A stretch of 64,000 bases of DNA from Apodemus sylvaticus (lineage: Eukaryota; Chordata; Mammalia; Rodentia; Muridae): positions 30,228,305-30,292,304 of the forward strand of contig NC_067478.1 of the NCBI RefSeq assembly GCF_947179515.1, read 5' to 3'. The notes below the pieces were generated by a model. It made no database searches, was not told the DNA's origin, and saw nothing but the letters and a program-made list of their open reading frames with translations. This document shows positions 11,457 through 22,435 of the stretch, one piece after another. Position 1 is the first letter of the stretch. Each line of letters begins with the position of its first letter. A program made the position numbers and the translations under genes.

Positions 11457-11552
11457 CTCTCTCTCTCTCAATATCTTTCACTCTCACACGTACACATTCA
11501 GGCAAAACACTAATGCATATGATAAATCAACAAACAAGTAAAAGATTTGACT
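11285..11552 (+). mobile_element. B3-type SINE with CT expansion and target duplication
   Basis: The head GATGGAGAGATGGCTCAGGGG and the block GGTTCAATTTCCAGCACC are the tRNA-like B2/B3 promoter region; the latter is the B-box area. The body then expands into a CT run (about 11405-11453 and 11457-11469) and ends CAGGCAAAACACTAATGCATATGATAAA. The 11-bp direct repeat TTAAACAGTGA flanks it at 11274-11284 and 11553-11563, as expected for L1-mediated insertion. Confidence 0.85.
11405..11469. repeat. CT microsatellite inside a B3 SINE
   Basis: About 25 CT units followed by CAAT and another short CT run. It has grown inside the SINE body, not in its tail. Confidence 0.95.
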
Positions 11553-11563
11553 TTAAACAGTGA

Positions 11564-12183
11564 AGCTCACAGCCATTAAGAAGCCTGTCAGTATTCGTTG
11601 TAGAAACAGACATGTTTCTCTTACCTCTACATCTATTGTTTTTATTCTGAAGACACATTCATGACCATATATAACCAAACAATGGCACTTCTGGGAGTAA
11701 TTTAATATATGCCTCAATATAATCTTTAATTTTAATCTCATCTTTATTAGGAAACTAAATATGTTAATTATTGTAAAATTAATCCTATAAAGACTATCTG
11801 ACCTATAAACATGATTATACCTAATTCAAACACATAATTAATGTTAAGGCTATATATCATATAAATATACAAACACACACACATATGAGCACATGTGTAC
11901 TTCCAACATCACATTCCTCTTTTACTCCTCCACTACATCATTTCTATTTTGTTATATAGAAATATCATTTCATCATTGGGCAAATATAAGTAAATAGTAT
12001 GATGGCTGATCTTTAATTTTTGAAATTAAATATAATTATGTTGATTTTAGGCTGTCATAAAGTTCTCTTGTCAAACAGCCCATAACATTTGTGTTTCTGT
12101 TAATTTTATACTATCCAGTAGAATAGTTATTGTTTAACATACTCCCAAGGAAGGTTTGTGCATGTGAGTGTGTTTGATTGCAC
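11564..12183. other. No gene seen
   Basis: AT-rich sequence with no recognised repeat. Confidence 0.4.
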
Positions 12184-12305
12184 ATGGAGGAGAGGGAAAT
12201 AACAGGGAGAGGAAGAGGGAGATGGAGAGGGAAAAGAGGAAGGAGGGAGAGGGAGAAGAGGAAGGAGGAAGAGGGGAGGGGGAAGGAGAGGGAAAGGGAG
12301 AGGGA
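12184..12305. repeat. GA-rich (purine) low-complexity tract
   Basis: About 120 bases made almost entirely of A and G on the plus strand, an imperfect mixture of GGGAGA, GAGGAAG and GAGGGG units. The long open frames across it on both strands are products of composition. Confidence 0.9.
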
Positions 12306-12927
12306 TCATGTGATATTTGGGAAGCTAAACTTTCTACTTTTAGCTTGTGCATAAGAGGCAGCAGGTGATATAATGAGAATCAACCCCAGAGGCCTGAGGA
12401 GGAAGCCAGCAGCTAACCCTGTGAGCTCTGATTCAGCATTAAGGAAAGAAACATCAACCTCAGGATCAGACAGATGTCCAGGATCGAAAAGCAGCAGATT
12501 TTCCCTTCTTGTGGCTCAGTGAATTAGATGATGATCTATCAGGCTGCTGAAGGTGAGTCTTCTTTGGTATACCTACAGGCTCAAGCACTAGTCTTCCTTA
12601 AACCTTCTCACAAATTCAGAGCGATGTTTTACCAACTCTGTGAATAGCTCTTAGCCCTATCAGTTTGACACACAAATTTGAACATTATGTTTCAATTCTG
12701 AAGCCTTCATAGCAAATGCACATGTAAGTTTTCAGATGTAGCACCTTATTCTCAATTCTGATGTTTTTGACCAATAATTTTGTCTGCAACCCTAAAGCAA
12801 AGAACATATGCTTTTTGGTTCCTTATTGCATGCAATAGTTTGGAACATATTCAATCCATATTTAACATATTGACATTTTAGTCATCATGTGCCTTGCAGT
12901 TATTTAAAAATAAAGAAATACTGTAAG
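12306..12927. other. No gene seen; one splice-like pair
   Basis: Mostly unique sequence. A pyrimidine tract with AG at 12518-12519 and a consensus-like donor AAG/GTGAGT at 12550-12558 bracket 33 bases. This is discussed as a weak finding. Confidence 0.3.
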
Positions 12928-13016
12928 ACTTGGTAGAGCATATCTGAAAACCCAACATGGGGATGTGGAGTCATGAGTGATGCCCTGAGTCCAAGGCCAG
13001 TTTAGATTAGAGCCTG
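12928..13016 (+). mobile_element. B1-like SINE relic leading into a tetranucleotide repeat
   Basis: The segment has the B1 layout: CTTGGTAGAGCATATCTG...AAAACCCA...CATGGGGATGTGGAGTC, then GAGTCCAAGGCCAGTTTAGA. It runs straight into the GGAA microsatellite where a SINE A-tail would be expected. Confidence 0.5.
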
Positions 13017-13232
13017 TGGGAAGGAAGGAAGGAAAGAAGGAAGGAAGGAAGAAAAGAAGGAAGGAAAGAAGGAAGGAAGGAAGGAAGGAAGGAAGGAAGG
13101 AAGGAAGGAAGGAAGGAAGGAAGGGAGGGAGGGAGGGAGGGAGGGAGGGAGGGAAGAAGGGAGGGAGGGAAGAAGGGAGGGAGGGGAGGGAACAGAAGGA
13201 GGGAAGGAAGGAGGGAAGAAAGGAGGGAGGGA
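13017..13232. repeat. GGAA tetranucleotide microsatellite shifting to GGGA
   Basis: Interrupted GGAA/GAAG units to about 13122, then GGGA units, then mixed GGGA/AGAA units. The two long open frames across it (polar repeats of Lys/Arg/Glu/Gly, and Leu/Pro/Ser on the other strand) are artefacts of the repeat. Confidence 0.95.
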
Positions 13233-14569
13233 GGAAATGTAGAATAAAAGAAAGGGAAAAGGAAGAAATATTGTTTACATTTTTTTTTTGTATTAGGACT
13301 AGAGATAGTCTAAGAGTTCTAAATTTCACATTTAGTTTTGTTCTAAATTATATTTTGTGTTCAACGAGATGGAGGCTTAAGACCCTGCTGTCAGTCTGTG
13401 ACACACATGTTGCACACATACTTCTTAGAATAAGATATCAGTAACTCAACATAGATTTTAAATAAAAAAAAAAAGGAAAATAAAGTTTGTGTAGTCTTGG
13501 TCCTTTTTGCAATAGGGTTTTGGTATAAAGAAATAGAGGACTGTCTATGTTTGCATTTGAGAAGAATGTCTATTACAGTTTGAGAAAACAGTGCTGGAAG
13601 GGGTTGTGGTGGCTTCCCATGCAAAATTATTCCTTCTAACACTTGTCAGAATGATCTCATTTTAAAATTCAAGATCAAAGCAGAATGTAAATGTACTTGC
13701 CTGCTGCGTAGGAAACAGCCCAAAGCAGTGTGTTACCACTGAGTCTTGACAAGGTCCACATCTCACTTGAATTTTATCAAGATAGGTTCTGCCAGCTGTT
13801 CCTTTTTATCAGCTAATATTTTGACAGACGTGAGTTCCTAAGTTGAGTATGTCAACACTTTTAATGACTTAGCACAAAGTGTTATGATTTGCCATCATGA
13901 TGAAATAAAAACAGGAGATGACCTCATTAAATCACAAAGCATTTTATAATGCTGTTAAGTGTACCCAGGCAGTTGAAGTGAGTAGGTTACTGAAGGGTTC
14001 TATATACTAATGGTCAGCTCCGTAGAGGATAATCTCTGTGTAATACAACTCATAAAGGAGTATGTATGGCTGTCAGAAAAGATGTAAATAACCTTTATAT
14101 ATGAGCTTTTGATGCAATGGTACACGTATCCTAATGTAGATTCTAATCCTATAGCTCATAACAGACATCTGCATACACGAGATCACATAAAAAATAAAAT
14201 TATTTGATGAAAACAACAAATTATAAAAAAGGCATGATGAAAGCCAGTAAATTCTATGATGAGACAATGAACTGTGTCTTGTAAAATTTGGAAGAAAATT
14301 ATTAATTCAAATTACATTTTATTTCACATGATTTATTTTATTATTATTTTTCACAAAGGTTGTTTTTTGAAGAAATATGACTTAAAATTTTTACCTTAAT
14401 TTTAATTTTTTGTTGGAATTTCTTTTTATCCATGTGACCATCTCTTTGTCCTGATGAGAACTAATCACCTTTATATATCAATTCTGAATACATTGTAAAA
14501 TTTTTTAAGGAAAATAAATGTGCTCATCTTCATATAATTTGAGTTTTGTAATAATATTTTTAAAATACT
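13233..14569. other. No gene seen
   Basis: AT-rich sequence. A decayed SINE-like piece with an A-rich end lies near 13360-13485, but I cannot classify it. Confidence 0.35.
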
Positions 14570-14705
14570 GCATGTATTTACTGTGTATGTGTATGCATGA
14601 CAGCTTGTATGTGAAGGTCAGTTCTCTCTTTCTACTATATGAGACCCAGAGACCAGATTCCAAATTCAAATACTTATACCCACTGAACTATCTCATTGGC
14701 CCTTT
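14570..14705 (-). mobile_element. B4-type SINE relic, antisense
   Basis: The order GTGTATGTGTATGCATG, GAAGGTCAGTTCTCTCTTTC, then ACCCACTGAACTATCTCATTGGCCC is the reverse of a B4/B3-like head that ends in GGCCAG(T)GAGATGG on the sense strand. Confidence 0.6.
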
Positions 14706-14732
14706 AAACTCTGGTTTTTTTTTAAATATTTA

Positions 14733-14769
<37 letters not shown>

Positions 14770-14895
14770 GCACCTATGACATGGCACACACATAGAGGCC
14801 AAAGTACAACTTTTGGAAATTGACAATTTTTTTTCCTAAACAGTACCCACTGATCTAACACAAGTCATCAGACATGCGCCTTTATTGAAGGTGAA
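14733..14895 (-). mobile_element. B4-type SINE relic with GT run, antisense
   Basis: A GT run at 14733-14768 is followed by ACATGGCACACACATAGAGGCCAAAG and GTCATCAGACATGCGCCTTTAT, the order of an antisense B4 body. It lies directly after another antisense SINE, so two copies sit nearly head to tail. Confidence 0.6.
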
Positions 14896-15589
14896 GTTGG
14901 GTGAAGCCAACTCACCACCCATAGATTAATAATGTTTATGAAAAATAATTACAGCAGTTATATTCATCAAAACACAGTGTTTCAGCTAAGTCCTTCCAAC
15001 TGAGAAACTTCACTTTGGGAACTTTGGTCTAGCCTTTAAAAAAAAAATTCCTGTAAGCAAGAACAGATGCATGAGAACCTTTTCAGAAAACTATTCTGCC
15101 ATGAAAAGACATCACTTGAAAACTTTCCAGAATGAATTAGTGAGAAGAAGATGCATAAAACTGTCAATGGAATGAGTTATTGGTGCTGATTCTCTGTATC
15201 CGAGTTTGAATGCCATTTATCTGCAGACATTAATTACAGATGGCTCTTTACAAGCAAGTTAATAGATAATTTTTATTGGCTATGTCTTAGAACTTAAGAA
15301 CTACCATAGTGGGTAGGTCATAAGGTCTAGAACATTTGCATTTCAGGTGACAAGGTTACCTCAAGTTCTTTCCAGTATGAGAGTTGACACTTGACACTAA
15401 ATTACTCTCAAGGGGTAATTTGAAAAATGACTTCATGGCCTGCCTGTGCAGTTGCTCTATAATATAGCCAGCTGTAGGTTAACACTACTTTCTCTTGCTT
15501 TCTGAATTGTTGACCATTATATTTTATGGTTTACTTAGATTTTAGAAGACCAGATAACCTCTCACCTCTGTCTTACATTGTCTTTATTG
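14896..15589. other. No gene seen
   Basis: Unique-looking sequence with no supported gene or repeat. Confidence 0.4.
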
Positions 15590-15720
15590 TTGTTGTTTGG
15601 TTGGATTCTTTGTCTTTTCAGACAGGGTATTGGCAATGTAGAGTAAGCTGTCTGCATTCACTGTCCTCCCTCACTGCTTCTGCTATGCAATTGCTCTGAA
15701 TTCAACACTCCTCCCCCATA
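15590..15720 (-). mobile_element. B1-like SINE relic, antisense
   Basis: TTTTCAGACAGGGTATTGGCAATGTAG...CTGTCTGCATTCACTGTCCTCCC follows the antisense B1 order (TTTGAGACAGGGT...). It is strongly decayed. Confidence 0.4.
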
Positions 15721-16048
15721 GTCAGAAAATACTTAGTAAAATCATTCACTTTAATTGTAATATGATTTAGTTAAGTTTCAATTGCGTTGATGTAGTACCA
15801 TGACTAAAAACAACTTGAAGGAGAAGGGTTTATTTAGGTTTGCATGTTTCAAACAGTCTATCATAAAGAAAAATGAAGGCTGGAACTCAAGGCAGGAGCC
15901 TATGTCAGACACTGAAGCCAAGGCCATGGTGGGGTGGTGCTTACTGCCTTTCTCTCCATGGTGTGCTCAGACTGCCTTCTTGTATATAGTAAAACCACAT
16001 GCCAAGGGGTCAAACCACCTACATCAATCATTAATTAGGAAAAAGTCC

Positions 16049-16841
16049 GGAGAGCTGAGAAACACCTTAAGAAATGTTCAACATCATTAATCATTAGGGA
16101 AATGCAAATCAAAACAACCCTGAGATTTTACCTCACACCAGTCAGAATGGCTAAGGTCAAAAACTCAGGAGACAGCAGGTGTTGGCGAGGATGTGGAGAA
16201 AGAGGAACACTCCTCCACTGCTGGTGGGATTGCAAGATGGTGCAACCACTTTGGAAATCAATCTGGCGGTTCCTCATAAAACTGGGCATGTCACTTCCTG
16301 AGGACCCTGTTATACCACTACTGGGCATTTATCCAGAGGATTCTTCAGCATGCAATAAGGACACATGCTCAACTATGTTCATAGCAGCCCTATTTGTAGT
16401 AGCCAGAAGCTGGAAAGAACCTAGATGTCCTTCAACGGAGGAATGGATACAAAAAATGTGGTATATTTATACAATGGAGTATTATTCAGCCATTAGAAAC
16501 AATGAATTCATGAAATTCTTAGACAAATGGATGGAGCTGGACAACATCATACTAAGTGAGGTAACCCAGTCTCAAAAGATCAATCATGGTATGCACTCAC
16601 TGATAAGTGGATATTAGCCTAGAAACTTTGAATACCCAGGACATAATCCACAAATTAAATGATATCCAAAAAGAATGGAGGAGTGGGCCCTGGTTCTGGA
16701 AAGACTCAGTGCAAGAGTATAGGGGGATTCCAGAACAGGGAAGTGGGAAGGGGTAGATGGAAGAATAGGGGGACAGAAGAGGGCTTATGGGACTTGCGGG
16801 GAGTGGGGACCCAGAAAAGGGGAAATCATTTGCAATGTAAA

Positions 16842-16872
<31 letters not shown>

Positions 16873-16886
16873 AAATGAAAAAAAAA
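16049..16886 (+). mobile_element. Young 5'-truncated LINE-1 with target duplication
   Basis: This insertion contains the last 189 codons of ORF2, the 3'UTR and an AAAT-rich tail (16839-16876) followed by an A-run. The 12-bp direct repeat AGGAAAAAGTCC flanks it at 16037-16048 and 16886-16897; the first A of the right copy is ambiguous with the tail. The insertion interrupts an older dispersed repeat cleanly. The bottom-strand nick site would read T/AATT, compatible with L1 endonuclease preference. The ORF2 remnant has no stops, so the insertion is probably young. Confidence 0.93.
16051..16617 (+). pseudogene. L1 ORF2p C-terminal fragment, open to its natural stop
   Basis: The frame reads in from the 5' truncation point (AEKHLKKCS) and stays open to TAG at 16615-16617. 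The first methionine, at 16102, is internal and not a real start. It includes the C-terminal cysteine-rich domain, with CWRGCGERGTLLHCWWDC giving the C-x3-C-x7-H-x4-C pattern, and ends HGMHSLISGY. In intact L1 this region helps bind RNA in the ribonucleoprotein. The endonuclease and reverse transcriptase are absent, so it cannot mobilise anything. Confidence 0.9.
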
Positions 16887-17149
16887 GGAAAAAGTCCAAT
16901 AGACTTGCTTATAGGCAATCTGAAAAATGGTATTTTCTCAATTGTGATTCTTCTTCACAGAAGACTCTCTAACTTGTGTTAATCAGACAAACAAACAAAA
17001 CAAAAAGCAGGACAAAATATAAACACTATATGACGAATGAAGTCAGGTAGCATCCCTATAATTCACGAAACATCAGTATGTCAGGTAACATTTTTTTAAC
17101 TTAAATGTTGAAAGTAAATGTAAAATAAGTGAACAAACAAAAATAACCA

Positions 17150-17420
17150 TAAAATCAGCAATGTTGTAGGATCAACTTGCATGAATCAATAGCTTTTCTA
17201 ATACATGCACAACATACAGTAAAGGAGATTTTAGACCTACTCCCATTTACAATAATCTTAAGGAAAATAAATTACCTAGGAATAAACCTAACCACAGAAG
17301 TGATGGATCTCTGTAATGAAGGCTTTCCATCTCCAAAGAGAGTATAAAAGTAAGTAGCAAATGGAAAGATGTTCTAGGATCATGGATGACTAGAATTAAT
17401 ATTGTCAAAAATCACTATAA

Positions 17421-17424
<4 letters not shown>
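17150..17424 (+). mobile_element. Ancient L1 ORF2 fragment
   Basis: The stretch 17265-17330 reads as INYLGINLTTEVMDLCNE and 17360-17410 as WKDVLGSWMTRINIVK. These correspond to the ORF2 segment after the reverse transcriptase (YLGI.LT.EVKDL... and W..IP.SWIGRINIVK). Upstream blocks (ATCAATAGCTTTTCTAATAC) are in the right order. Frameshifts and divergence make it much older than the neighbouring L1 at 16049. Confidence 0.75.

Positions 17425-17452
<28 letters not shown>
17425..17452. repeat. TA microsatellite
   Basis: About 14 uninterrupted TA units directly after the ancient L1 fragment. Confidence 0.95.
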
Positions 17453-17456
<4 letters not shown>

Positions 17457-17919
17457 ATTATATGCATACTACATGATATTTACAAGTATTAATGTGCTAT
17501 TGTGTAATATTTTATTTAGCACATGTATACATAATAATGTTTAATATCTAACATATTTATCCTTTGTGTCATTTATTATCCTTATGCTTCGGCCTAATGT
17601 AAATTCCTAAGCTTTTCAGTTCTTTCTGAAATGTAGAGCATATTATTTTCATGTGCAGCCATCCAAAATAGAGATTCACTAGAACCCTTGTCCTTAATTG
17701 TTGCTAAGTACTTGACAGCCTGTTTCCATCAAACAACCACACTGTCCCAAGCCTCTAGGAACTCCCATTGTATTCTCAATCAACTTCAATGAAATGAACT
17801 TGGTTTAGATATCACTTGTGAAAAATATATGTAGTAATTGTGCTCCTGTGCCTGACTTATTTCAATCTTTAAGTCTATTCACTTTGCTATAAAATATATA
17901 ATTTTATCCTTTACTTTAG
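17453..17919. other. No gene seen
   Basis: AT-rich sequence with no recognised element. Confidence 0.4.
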
Positions 17920-18282
17920 AGTGGTGGTTTGAATATGTTTGGCTGAGGGAGTAGCACAATTAGGAGGGGTGACCTTGTTGGAGTAGACATAGCTTTGCTG
18001 GAGGAAGTGTGACACTGTGGGGGTGGGCTTTGAGACCCTCCTCCTAGCTACCTGGAAGACAATCTTCTCCTGATGACCTTCATTCAGATCAAGATATAGA
18101 ACTTGCAGCTCCTCCAGAGCCATGTCTGCCTGGATGCTGTTATGCTTCCTGCCGTGATGATACTGGACTGAACCTCAGAACCTATAAGCCAGCCCCCAAT
18201 TAAATTTTGTCCTTTATAAGGGTTGCCTTGGTCTTGGTGTCTATTTACAGCAATAAAATCTCTAACTATGACATATGGCTAT
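17920..18282. repeat. Rodent dispersed repeat related to family R, other orientation
   Basis: The body has GGTTTGAATATGTTTGGCTG, CACTGTGGGGGTGGGCTTTG, then AGACCCTCCTCCTAGCT and CTGCCTGGATGCTG. Its right end, CCTTTATAAGGGTTGCCTTGG...GGTGTCTATTTACAGCAATAAAA, is the reverse complement of the family R start (ACCAAGGCAACTCTTATAA). It is a common murid repeat whose family name I cannot assign securely. Confidence 0.6.
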
Positions 18283-18419
18283 ATAATCATCTGTTGCATA
18301 AGTATGCCATGTTTTATTTATTTTTCAGCTTACGCACACTTAGGTTGTTTTGATGGCATGCCAATTATAAAGAGTGCTTAAATAAACTTAGGGATATAGT
18401 GTTCCAATATGTCAATTTT

Positions 18420-18740
18420 TAAAAACTTTTAAAATTATTTACTTATTTTATTTGTATCATAAATGCTGCCCATTTTTGGTTCCCCCATCCAGAGTTCTTC
18501 GCTATGGCCTTCCACTCCTTTGCCTCTAAAAGGGTGTCCCTTGACGCCTCCCCCTTCTCTAGGGCATACATTTCTACAGGTGGATCCTCTCCTACTGAGG
18601 CTAGACAAGGCAGTTCTCTGCAACATATATGCCGGGGCCTCAGGCCAGCCCTTGTATGCACATTGGCTGGTGGCTTAGTCTCTGGGAGCTCCCAGGGGTT
18701 CAGGTTGCCCATGCTAGAGGTAAATTATGGATAGCTTTTG
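18420..18740 (-). mobile_element. L1 3'UTR fragment, antisense
   Basis: The order ends with GGCATACATTTCTACAGG, CTACTGAGGCTAGACAAGGCAG, a GGGGCCTCAGGCCAGCCCTTG block and TTAGTCTCTGGGAGCTCCC. The same ordered blocks recur in the antisense L1 at 24530-24680 (TACTGAGGCCAGACAAGG-type, CTCAGACCAGCC). Confidence 0.75.
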
Positions 18741-18970
18741 TGTATAGACAGAAGCAGATCCCAAGTCACACTTGGGATCAAAATGAAAGCACATCACTAT
18801 TTCAGTGTTATAATAGCAGCAGTGTTATTTTGGAGCTACACGAAAGAAAATTGCCACCTCTACATATTACAGTGTAAAGGTAAAACAAAGGAGAAATCTG
18901 TGTCAATTACATGCAACATGCAGTCCCATTCACTTGACAGATTTGTTGTGTTTATGGAGTTGAACAGCAC

Positions 18971-18973
<3 letters not shown>

Positions 18974-19035
<62 letters not shown>

Positions 19036-19038
19036 TCT
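18974..19038. repeat. CT microsatellite
   Basis: About 32 CT units with one CTAT interruption near 19020. Confidence 0.95.
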
Positions 19039-19704
19039 GTAAAGACACCAAAATTCTCACTACAGATCTTCTTCAGATTACCACCAGAAAATCATAAATC
19101 ATATGATATGTTGGTTGGCCAACATATCAATTTAATGTCCTCTGAATGGATGATCAGTTCTTCTGAGGAAGCGCTGTGTGAGAGTTTTGGTGTCTTTAAA
19201 ACACACTGAAATAGAAATGTGCTTTCATTTTAATCCCTGGTTTGGGCATGTGGTACTATTTCTGTGTGTCCACTGTAGCTGCCCAGAATTTACCTTTAGT
19301 AGAGGCATGATTTTACGAGCTGTAGATAGTTTCTGTGATCGCATGACATTCAGAATTCCTGGGACTTTTCAGAGAGTATTTAAATTCTGCAAAGGGCAGT
19401 GTGTGTGTGTATAGGTATGATTGGGTCTGGGAGGGGGTGTTGGTTGGTTGTTATTTGGTTTTGGTTGTGGTTTGTTAAGTTGTCATGAGTAAAGAAGAAA
19501 TACCAAAATGAAATTAGATATTCTGACATCAAAAATCAAACTTGCCCAAGAAACTCTATGTCCCTAATTATCATGAAGCAGTCTCTTGATAATATCATCC
19601 CCTCTCCTCTCTATCGTTTCTCCTCTATGTAGTGGTAAGGGGTTGAAAAGGTGGGAAAAGGGAAGAGAAGAATAAAAGAACCCACAAATTAGTAAATATC
19701 TATG
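19039..19704. other. No gene seen
   Basis: Unique-looking sequence without a supported gene. Confidence 0.4.
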
Positions 19705-20290
19705 TAGATCTATGTTAATTTACTTTATTTTATATTTTTCATTAATCATTCCATTAGTTTACATCTCAGATAATCTCCCACTTCCTGGTTACCCTTCCAC
19801 AAATTCTCATATCCCACATCTGCTCTCTTCCCCCTCCTCTTTGCTTCTAATAATGTGCTCTGCCATCCACCAACCCTCTCCAGCCCCAACTTTTTAGCAT
19901 CCCCCTATGCTGTGCCATCAAACCTATATCGCTACTATATTAAAGCTCTAACAATTGTATGCTAGGATTCACTTTTCTCTACATTTTTGCCACAATTTAT
20001 AATCTTTGTTTTGTTTTAATTGATACTCCTACGGGTATGACTTGACATTTAATTGGTATTTGGATCTGCATTTCATCATGATTCATGATAGTGATAATGT
20101 TTTCAGGTCTCTATTATCTAGTTCTATCATCTTAAGTCCTTGGGTTAGATTTTTTTCCAATGATTTTTTTAAGAAAAAGATAATTTATAATTACCAAAAT
20201 TTTAAAATTACATTTGGACCAATTCAGATATTTCCATTTGGCTTAACAGTATTAACAGTGTTGTGAGGAACTTTCTACATCAGTTGTTAT
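19705..20290 (-). mobile_element. Old L1 fragment, antisense (3'UTR and ORF2 end)
   Basis: The left part (TTACATCTCAGATAATCTCCCAC and the C/T-rich tract) is an antisense L1 3'UTR. The right part, around 20040-20110 (GGTATTTGGATCTGCATTTCATCATGATT...), matches the antisense ORF2 end, where younger L1s read GATTTGCATTTCCCTAATG. Strongly diverged. Confidence 0.5.
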
Positions 20291-20399
20291 TACTATATCT
20301 AAGACATTTTATCTAGTTCCACAGGCACATCATCTAAATCCATTGACTAATGTGATAAATTCTGTTAAGACAAATTGGAGGTTAAATATTGGGTTGGTT

Positions 20400-22010
20400 T
20401 TATTTTTTCTTTATTTCTTTCTCTTTCTCTCTTTTTAAAATCTCAAAATATGAAAAAGCAGGCTGAGGCTAGAGTGGAAAGATTAAATGTGGAGGGGATT
20501 AATTGGGGAAAGGACATGGGTAAGGGAGGGAGGTGGGGAGGGACAACTAATACTAAGGATCATTAAGAAAAGGAATCCTATATGGAAACATACTATAGGA
20601 GAAGCTTACTACATGGAAGAAATCTAAAAGGAGCTATCAAATAAACGGGAAAACAATATTCCAATTAGACCTCTTCCACCACCAACTGAAACCTCATTGT
20701 CAGGAACATGCTTTATCTAGTAGAGTCATTGGCCATAGAACCTCATGGAAACCTCTAAACATATCAGGCTATTCCCAAGACTTGATTTTTCTCTACAAAC
20801 TGATAGTAAAGGCCACAGTACTGAGGACAACATTGTGAGTGCTCATTGAACATGGAGAAGACAAGATAGTGTCAAACAAAAGGTGTTGCTCCAAGTGATG
20901 AGTGCTCATATTGCAAGTTACCTAGCATTCTACCCAAGATCAAAAGTAGTCATCAACCAATCTATGAGACTCATGACCTAAAGTGGTAACCCTCCAGGAA
21001 GACAATTCTGGTGAAACAGTGGTACAAACTTTGCAGGAGTAACCACATATTATTTGCTTGGATTTGAGGATTACTCCATGAGATGAATCTCATGCCCAAT
21101 ACTAGGGAGTCTAAAAACCCAAGACCAGAGAGAGCATGAACCTAGAGGAAAAACAAATGTTCTGTTAAAGGAACATAGCAATGAAATGATTCCTAATGAT
21201 GCTCTGCTGTACCTATAGTACAGTGTCTGAGCCAGCCATCTTCAGAGAAGCTTCTTCTTACAGTATATGGGACCTGACATAAGTCATGGAAACTCACTAC
21301 TGGACAATGAGTAAAGAGTGAGAAAATTTGGAATACTCAGTATTTAGCATGCTTTGTCCTCAAACCATCTCCTTGGAGGTCAGGAAACTACACAGTAGAG
21401 GAGGTGGAAAAATTGTAAGAAGCAGAGGGAATAATTGGCTCCAAGGAAACAGTGTCCTCCTAAAACAACAGAACTGATGTACATGTGAACACACAAAGAC
21501 TAAGGTAGCACAGACAGAGCCTGTACAGATTTAAGCCAAATGGGTCCCCAGTGCTGGGAGGAGTAAATAAGCAAGGGCTCACACCTCTAAATAAGAAGGT
21601 TTCTGTAATTGGCACACATGTGCAAAGAAAGTTTTCCAGTGGATTCTCACTGGGTAAATGAAATACACTTCAAGTTACGCTATAAGTTTAACAGTGGATG
21701 TTCAACACAAACTAAACACAATGGCATTTTTGTAGACTCTTTGTCTCATATTGCTTTGCTTGATCATTTATTTTTGGCCTTTTTGGTCTTTTGATTGTAC
21801 TATGTTTTCTTATTTAGTGTTTTGTGGGGTGTTTGTGTGTTTCCTATAGTTTTGTTGTTTCTTGTTAGCTTTCTAAAGAGAAAGAAAAGGTATGATCGAG
21901 TCTAATGGGGGGAAGTGGGGAAGGATCTGAGAGGAGTTGGGAATGAGGATAGGGATGATCAGAGTATGTTATATGAATAAAATGATTTTCAACAAGCAAT
22001 AAATAATAAA
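20400..22010 (+). mobile_element. Long old L1 3'UTR, sense
   Basis: Blocks such as CCAAGACTTGATTTTTCTCTACAAACTGATAG, CATCAACCAATCTATGAGAC and the 3' end GAGAGGAGTTGGGAATGAGG...GATCAGAGTATGTTATATGAATAAAATGATTTTCAA match the long 3'UTR of old rodent L1s. It ends in an A-rich tail near 22000. No ORF2 coding is preserved. Confidence 0.55.
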
Positions 22011-22059
22011 AATGTACATGCACCTAATTTAATTGTATTCTAGCATAAAGAAAAAAGAT

Positions 22060-22435
22060 ATTTGCCAGAAATTATTCTTAGACACAGAAAAATAAATAGA
22101 ATATGTTCTCTATACTCTGTCATATATAAAAAATAGCTTCTGATTATAATTATACCCACACATGTGTGTATGTGTATTTGTATGTTTGTGTGTGCATGTC
22201 TGTGTGTACTTGTGTGTATGTGAGCATTACAAATGAATGTGAATCCTGAAACTAGAAAGGAGAACATGAAAGGGGAATAAATAGTCGATGATATTGATAG
22301 AATATTTGAGCCATGGATATGGGAAGTGTACGACTGGTGATGGAATAACACTAAAAGGTGTGGAGGGGAGTGAGAAAAGAGGATCAACCAAATCAAGACA
22401 TGTAAAAGAACTACAAAAACGCTGGAAGGAAACTT
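22060..22435 (+). mobile_element. Possible old L1 3' end, sense
   Basis: A TATATAAAAAATAGCTTCTGATTA block, a GT-rich stretch, then GGAGAACATGAAAGGG...GATCAACCAAATCAAGACATG...AAAACGCTGGAAGGAAAC resembles another old rodent L1 3' end. The call is tentative. Confidence 0.4.

Larger units (their letters stand above)
15785..16985. repeat. Rodent dispersed repeat, split by an L1 insertion
   Basis: The left part (15785-16048) and right part (16898-16985) join into one repeat. The left carries TAGTACCATGACTAAAAACAAC, GGAACTCAAGGCAGGAGCC and the block ending CATCAATCATTAATTAGGAAAAAGTCC. The right continues AATAGACTTGCTTATAGGC, then ATTTTCTCAATTGTGATTCTTC and CTAACTTGTGTTAATCAGAC. The sequence type is common in murids but I cannot name the family. 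The L1 between the parts is listed separately. Confidence 0.65.

Noticed and set aside
12127..12368. Glu/Gly/Lys-rich and Pro/Ser-rich frames
   Set aside because: Products of a purine-rich low-complexity tract.
13016..13444. Lys/Arg/Glu/Gly repeat protein and its Leu/Pro/Ser counterpart on the other strand
   Set aside because: Both are translations of the GGAA/GGGA microsatellite.
18738..19097. 119-codon frame with a long Leu-Ser repeat
   Set aside because: The repeat is the CT microsatellite and the rest has no family resemblance.
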